Position numbers and translations under genes: made by a program. DNA of 32,014 bases. It comes from Euglena gracilis. Taxonomy: Eukaryota; Euglenozoa; Euglenophyceae; Euglenales; Euglenaceae. Below are positions 26,955-32,014 of this stretch, in pieces. The stretch spans positions 1 to 32,014 of the forward strand of contig CAAHFI011641921.1 in NCBI GenBank assembly GCA_900893395.1, written 5' to 3'. The stretch's first letter is position 1. Each line of letters begins with the position of its first letter. Below the pieces are notes generated by a model. The model was not told the origin of the DNA. It saw only the letters and a program-made list of their open reading frames with translations, and made no database searches.

Positions 26955-27335
26955 CACAAACTTCGTCACAAAAAACAATTTTCATAAAATGGGAACTCAT
27001 CACACGGACTGCGATCTGACATCATCATATCCCTGCCTGTATCTGTAAAAAAACCAAGCAACCAACTGAGCATTTCCCGGACGTAATTATGGTATCACTC
27101 CCCGCCAAAAAACTTTCAAAATCGAAATCAAGCACCTACATTCAAAGAAAATCACACCTCGAGTAATTAAGATGTGATTTGTTTTGGTGGATGCTTGTCC
27201 ATGATAATCCCCCGCTGGAATCCGGAGCGTGCCATCTCGTTCACAAACCAGACCAGGTGAGAGTCTATCAAAACTCAACCGAGTCAAAACCGTCCATTGC
27301 AGACCGTCTATAGTCTGTTGGTTTTTGGCACCACC
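26955..27335 (-). repeat. Dispersed repeat R, copy 2 (inverted relative to 3846)
   Basis: CACAAACTTCGTCACAAAAA, ACACGGACTGCGATCTGACA, CCCTGCCTGTATC, TGGATGCTTGTCCAT and GTTCACAAACCAGACCAGG are reverse complements of words at 3846-4245. The minus strand retains RLSFDRLSPGLVCERDGTLR and GDYHGQASTK, as in copy 1. Confidence 0.7.
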
Positions 27336-27589
27336 GTTAAATTAATCTTAACAATAAAAAAGATAGTTTCGAACCAATAAGAATATCTACCGTGACTTTG
27401 CTGATAAATGGAATACTTGTAAGTGTGAAACTTGATTTTTATACAAAGGAGAATTTTATTATAATAACTTCTCTCCCCGTTTAAATCCTCTAATTTTTTT
27501 CAGTATATATATGAATGACCAGGTTGCAACTGCTTACAAAAAGATGGACATCAGGCTTAAAAATTCACCAAATTCCGGTGTAATGTTCA
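27336..27589. other. AT-rich spacer with MITE-A-like words
   Basis: GTGACTTTGCTGATAAATGG and AAGTGTGAAACTTGATTTTT resemble a worn MITE-A near 27395-27450. No gene is seen. Confidence 0.4.
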
Positions 27590-28930
27590 ACGTATAAATC
27601 AAATCTCTGGTAAAATTACCTGCTGACCTTATCACCGGTAGAAACACAATTACTGCACAGCTGGATATTGAAAGCATCCCCTTTTAATTGTGTGTTTTTT
27701 CCCGGTCAAACGAAATGATTATATAAATATGATACAATGTGTAGCCATCAAGGGTTTCTTTTACGGAACATATACAGATTTTTGTGTTTTTAAATGTAAA
27801 AGCTACACGTGATCTCATCGGTAGCATTGTAGACCATTTAAAAAATATAAAATTGGATAATTTAATATAGAATATAAAATCAATGAAGGTGCTTACCTAC
27901 CAAAGTAAAAATACCCCACGTTCGGCTAACAGTGGCCAAATGTTCATTTATGTTAGTAAAGATGATTTGAGATTTCATGGTAATTAACAAAGGTGTGTAC
28001 AGATGAGATTTTTATTTGGTCAACGATGAGTTCTCTCCTTGTTTAAATCCTCTATTTTTTGTTTTTATACTCGAATAACCAAGATTAAAAATACACAATT
28101 TGTGTGCACTTTACTATAAAAGGGTAACATTTTCATAAAAACCGACATTTTTAACTTGGCCTCCATTGAAATCGAAAATTAAAATTTCAGAGACATACCC
28201 TTGACAAAATAAAACACCCCCCTGCATCTCTCCTGTGTGTATTTAACGTTGACAAATCTAGTAGTATTGGGATGGCCTACTTAACCTTTTTTCCTGGGGT
28301 TCTGAACTTTTTACTTTCGTCTTAACATTTTTTTCGTTTTTTGTTTTAATATGGGATGTGATTCGGATAAGCGGACACTTTCTATAACCATTGATGACCT
28401 TTTGATACGTACGTTTGATATCCCACTCGGAGATTTGCTTTGTGACCGGTACACCTCCCTCCCACTTTTGATGGACAGAACGATCGGATTTTTTAGTCCG
28501 TCTCTATTATTTTGATTAAGATGTATTTTTTCCTTGGTGTATTAAGGTCTTTCGAGTCTAGCAACACCTCCTGTCTAGTATACTTCTGTTTATCAAAAGT
28601 GGCATATACGTAAATATATAGTTAGTTTATCACCAGCTTAATGCATTTGTGCTTTTGTTTTGTGTAAGGTTTTTTGAGTTCAACCTAACTAAATTTACAA
28701 AAACAAACTGTTAATGTTTTTGTATGATGATCGGTGTTTTAACAACCAGATGTTGTTTTAAAGCTAAAACTTGGCAATGTGTTAGTTTTTTTGTTGTGTT
28801 TTCTTTGTATGGTCTACATAAAGTACTTCGAAACAAAGGGGGGTGGTTGTGGTTGATTTCAAATAGAAAGTTTTGTTCAAAGAAGACATCTGGGAAGAAG
28901 AAACAAGATCCATATTTTTGAAGTTTTTAT
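27590..28930 (+). repeat. Segmental duplication, block D2 copy 2
   Basis: The partner of 4470-6120 in direct orientation, with the same landmarks in the same order. It ends near AAGATCCATATTTTTGAAG, matching AAGACCCATATTTTTATTGA at about 6078. It lies about 250 bases after repeat R copy 2, as copy 1 lies about 225 bases after repeat R copy 1, but R is inverted here. Confidence 0.75.
28351..28515 (+). CDS. Small hypothetical ORF, conserved with 5095
   Basis: A 54-codon frame from ATG to TGA. MGCDSDKRTLSITIDDLLIR is followed by TFDIPLGDLLCDRYTSLPLL and a hydrophobic end. It differs from the 5095 peptide by conservative replacements and two extra residues. Whether it is expressed is unknown. 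It is T-rich at its end, like the background. Confidence 0.38.
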   Translation: MGCDSDKRTLSITIDDLLIRTFDIPLGDLLCDRYTSLPLLMDRTIGFFSPSLLF

Positions 28931-29055
28931 TTAATTGTATGTAATACCCAGTCGTAGGATTTTATACAAATAAGAATTGTGATATTTCCTGGGGAATCAA
29001 ATATTGATAGTAAAAAAATAATAGTAAAAAAAGGAGGAAAAAACGAAATAAGGTA

Positions 29056-29174
29056 CTGTATCTTTCCTATTTACTTGAATTTATATAAATGTGAAACGTG
29101 ATATTTCCCGGGGAATTCATCCGTTTAACATATTATCTCAACAACCTTGTTCTCAATAATTAGGAAAGTCACAG
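29056..29174 (+). mobile_element. MITE-A, complete copy
   Basis: This 119-base copy has CTGTATCTTTCCTA at the left and TAGGAAAGTCACAG at the right, with TA at 29054-29055 and 29175-29176. It is nearly identical to the copy at 2212, including the central TTATATAAATGTGAAA. A further worn fragment precedes it at about 28955-29000. Confidence 0.9.
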
Positions 29175-29379
29175 TATGTTAAATCATGCACGGATTGAAA
29201 ATTTGGTATGTGACACCTATTAAATTAAATAGCATTGACTTGGTAACCACTTTAAATAGTCGGGGTTGTGTCACATAGACAGGAAAATGGTTCCGTGCAA
29301 TTAAACTCGTATGAACGTCTAAATTATCCTTTTATTAGACATTTTGGTTTGGCTCAACTTTCACTACTGGAAATTTTCA

Positions 29380-29545
29380 GTTTATATTGATTTATGTAAA
29401 TGCGAAATGTGATATTTCCTAGTGGATTATTCCGTTGTATTGTTTTGACAACTATATTATCAACCATTACCGTATTTTTTCCTATTTTCTGGAATTTATA
29501 TAAAAACAAAAGGTGATTTTTCCTGGGATATTCTCCGGTAGAGAT
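29380..29545 (+). mobile_element. Two MITE-A fragments in tandem
   Basis: The first (about 29380-29475) contains TGCGAAATGTGATATTTCCT and GACAACTATATTATCAACCA. The second (about 29470-29545) contains TTTTCCTATTTTCTGGAATT and GGTGATTTTTCCTGGGATAT, and stops abruptly where duplicated segment X begins. Confidence 0.6.
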
Positions 29546-29577
29546 CGGGGTACGGGAGATACCGGAGGATATCTCTG

Positions 29578-29815
29578 TGCAGTTCCTTCGGAAGCAGTTG
29601 ATTGGCTTTCACAGGGAGTGGTGGGTCCGGAACTGCATCCACCGTATCTATGTCATGGTGCGCTGTTGTTTGGATGTGAAAACATGACGGGCAATTGGGA
29701 AACGGGGAAATTACCTTTGAGTCGAGAAGAAAAATTCATCCGTGCCTTTTTTTTGTAGATACGGGTTTTGTGGATTTTCTGTGAATATAAGAGGAGGACA
29801 AAGAGCACTGAAGTA
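29578..29815 (+). repeat. Duplicated segment X, copy 2
   Basis: The partner of 11913-12135, with TTGATTGGCTTTCA, GGTCCGGAACTGCATCCACC and TTACCTTTGAGTCGAGAAGA. It lies about 70 bases before an F-box-like gene copy, without gene Y in between. Confidence 0.75.
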
Positions 29816-29884
29816 CCGAGAAGGACCTCGAACGGGTGTTTGTACGCACAGATGAAAGGCAATAATAAAAAAAGGTTGATGTTT

Positions 29885-30392
29885 ATCGGTCGATCCTTTA
29901 TTCAATATCAATATCTCGGTCGTAATTGATACCGTCGGGGTCCCATCCCCATCGATTCAGGGTGGCTTCGTTGAAGGGTTTAATCACCGTGTTTCTATAC
30001 AATTGTTTGGGTATGTCCATATCGGATCGCACGTACAATGTAAAGATAAAATTTTCCCGGTCGGAAATTACGGCCAAAAACAGACCGGCAAACTCCGCTA
30101 TCAACCGCAGTTGGTTGGCACGCTCGTCCGTAGAAGTTGGAAAGAATACATCGACCGATACCAACCACGGGGGGACGTAAACGCCACCGATGGTCCTCAA
30201 AAGCATTTGGAACGGTTTGGTGTCTGGATGCTTCAAAAGGTCTTCCCCGGCCTCAAAACAGAGATGTAATTCTTTCACACCGTTGAACAGTGATTTACAA
30301 TCCTGAGTTTTCCGATTGGGTCGGTGAATCCATACCGTACGCTGATCGGCGTACTCTCCGTTTTCTTTCAAAAGCTCCCGGTCGACCTCCAG
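29885..30392 (-). pseudogene. F-box-like family member, C-terminal part only
   Basis: This segment is about 95 percent identical by eye to 12932-13430 and encodes CKSLFNGVKELHLCFEAGED, FIFTLYVRSDMDIPK and LNRWGWDPDGINYDRD. Similarity stops abruptly near 30392, where a different GC-rich sequence follows. The F-box half is absent. It is a recent partial duplicate and a fossil. Confidence 0.82.
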
Positions 30393-31593
30393 ATACGGAT
30401 CGACACGGATAGCGAACGAATGACAGACGTTCGAAACAGTTGTAACACCTGCTAACACCAGGGACTGCCATGCCCACCACGAATAGGCGTTTATCCGACG
30501 GCTGGGTGCGAAGGTAACCTACTGGGTCTAAAACTACCGTCTCGTCGTCGTCGTCGTCGTCATCGACGAGGGGGATGATTGTGTTTCGTCCCTCGCCCTC
30601 GCTGAGAACCGAAGTTGTGTACAATCGATCGAACCAATCTCCGTCGGCGGGTGAAAGGTTTCCTTGCCAAGGCCACGTATATTCCGGGGAAAGTTCCGAT
30701 TCGTGGTTAAGGGTGATGGTTGTGCTTCTGCTGCCCCCCGCGCGCCGCCACGGGGGGGATGTGGGACTTCCAGGTTCATCGGGGCGCTGGCGTTTTTTTT
30801 CGGAGTTCGGCACATTCCTGTTGATCTTCCCGCAGCATTGTTTGCAGCTCGCTTTCGGTTCGGTCCAGTTCATCGTTGACTAACAGGTTGACGTCTCGGG
30901 GCATCACGGATCGGTTGCGCGTGGGTATCATGTCTTCGAGTCTGATCAGCGCCGAGCCGTGGCACATCGGGCACGCAAACGCCGGCGGGTGGCGGCTCTC
31001 CGGTAAAGGATGTTCGACGCTGCTGGCGTGGTGGAACCACACACCCGACCGCTTCCAATCCTTGAATTGCTTCATGTACCTCTTCAGCATCTGATCGTTG
31101 CAGTCGATGCAGATCCGGTGCCCGACACGGCATGCGAAGGGTGCCCACCGCTGCCTGACATGCCACGCACGCCGGTAGTTCCCCGTTGTAATCGGTGTAC
31201 TGCATCAGCGCGGCCACGATGTTCAAAAAATCCACCGGAATTCGGTCGGGTAGTTTATATCGGGCGTTCGGGGACTCAAACACGACGTACCGTGTGCCAA
31301 TTACGTACAATCGGGACACATCGGCAAAATCGTACCAGTAAACGGCATCATCGCCCTATTCTTGAAGGTAGTTCGCGGGATACGCCTCGGTTGCCGAGTT
31401 TTTTGCTGAAGTTTTCGTGTTCATATCCTGCGACAGCGCTCGGATGAGACGGGGATCGCCGAGGGTTTGAACTGGCTGCTTGGTGAACACGCCGTCGTCT
31501 CGTACATAAACGTACGCCTTGCAATTCTCGACACAACCGACCCTTGGTTTCCGGCTCATTTTCACCTAGGGGTAGAAACAGATCGTTCCCCAT
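30393..31593 (-). pseudogene. Broken RING-like virus-type gene, copy B
   Basis: Several GC-rich coding-looking pieces lie in order on the minus strand. They include MSRKPRVGCVENCKAYVYVR near the top, RLYVIGTRYVVFESPNARYK with ELPACVACQ in the middle, and RYMKQFKDWKRSGVWFHH with FACPMCHG below, followed by a Glu-rich helix and an Asp run (from a GTC repeat near 30540-30562). The CVAC and CPMC pairs are RING-type zinc ligands, and the YVIG.R..VF word is shared with the gene at 6484-7170. RING proteins act as E3 ubiquitin ligases; that role is inferred. It is a fossil with about two or three breaks, and the lower end is joined to the F-box-like fragment. Confidence 0.58.
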
Positions 31594-31798
31594 GCTGTTT
31601 TAATGGAGGGGTTTCTTCTATAAAAAGCGGGATATAGATATGAATTTTTTAGACGTCTTTTCATCCGCTCTAAACTGTTTGAAAATTTGTCGGGAATCAA
31701 ACGCACGTCGATTCAAATTTCAGACTCAAACTTCTCTCTCCTTCATACATTCTGACATCAAGGACACCACCACCGTTCAAATTAAAAAAAATTTATCT
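31594..31798. other. Spacer between virus-type gene remnants
   Basis: A moderately AT-rich spacer. TATAAAAAG near 31620 lies on the plus strand. No gene is seen. Confidence 0.45.
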
Positions 31799-32014
31799 CT
31801 ATGATTCGTACATCTGCTCTTCCATATCTCGATCGTAGATGATTCCGTTCGGGTCCCATCCCCATCGGTTGAGAGTGGCTCGATTAAAGGGCTTTACGGT
31901 TGTGTTTTTATGCAAACGTTCGGGAACGGCCATGTCGGATCGAACGTGCAGATTGAAGAGGAAATCCTCCCGGTCGGAAGACACCGCCACAAAATTTCCG
32001 GCGAACCGCACTAT
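31799..32014 (-). CDS. F-box-like family member, C-terminal end (cut by window edge)
   Basis: Only the last 70 or so codons are inside the window. They encode FLFNLHVRSDMAVPERLHKN, TVKPFNRATLNRWGWDPNGI and IYDRDMEEQ, the family C-terminal signature. It is a distinct paralogue, about as far from the 12932 gene as the 14502 copy. Whether the gene is whole cannot be judged. Confidence 0.75.
   Translation of the reverse strand: MVRFAGNFVAVSSDREDFLFNLHVRSDMAVPERLHKNTTVKPFNRATLNRWGWDPNGIIYDRDMEEQMYES

Overview
The window reads as eukaryotic nuclear DNA, probably from a protist or simple animal or fungus whose identity I cannot fix. An AT-rich, gene-poor background with many T or A runs of 7-9 bases carries short inverted-repeat transposons, a tRNA-like SINE, a 31-base satellite and several direct and inverted duplications. 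Set into this background are GC-rich blocks of mostly intronless genes that look like an endogenised giant (nucleocytoplasmic) DNA virus or a relative. The best evidence for that origin is a 710-residue D6/D11-type superfamily 2 helicase beside a divergent free-standing histone H4. I treat this material as a fossil: some genes look whole (helicase, one F-box-like gene, the histone fold, two small helical proteins) and several others look broken.

Layout. 1-300: satellite array. 572-904: an acidic repeat protein. 1436-3640: SINE-like repeats and the first copy of a BTB (potassium-channel T1/KCTD-like) gene in a duplicated block. 3690-6370: transposon remnants plus two blocks that recur near 27-29 kb. 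6484-7170: a broken gene with RING-like cysteines. 7171-11900: long AT-rich stretch with one MITE. 11913-15370: broken gene Y, a whole F-box-like gene and a second F-box-like copy split by a MITE. 15790-18715: second copy of the satellite/SINE/BTB block, enlarged by three MITE insertions. 18750-26376: compact virus-like island (helicase, membrane protein, small ORFs, LRR-like gene, histone H4, a pair of paralogous helical proteins, a relative of gene Y). 26427-29545: transposons and the second arm of the 4-6 kb duplication. 29578-32014: a second virus-like patch with copies of the F-box-like and RING-like families.

How it fits together. The helicase matches a family that virions carry for early transcription, and the histone suggests viral DNA packaging or chromatin mimicry. 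F-box-like, BTB and RING proteins are typical adaptors of ubiquitin ligation, and giant viruses often amplify such families. Here F-box-like and RING-like genes occur in 2-4 copies, always with virus-like composition. Two TA-flanked MITE families (119-134 bp and 274 bp) inserted before, during and after the duplications, so they give a relative time order. All functional statements rest on motifs read by eye; no database search was possible.
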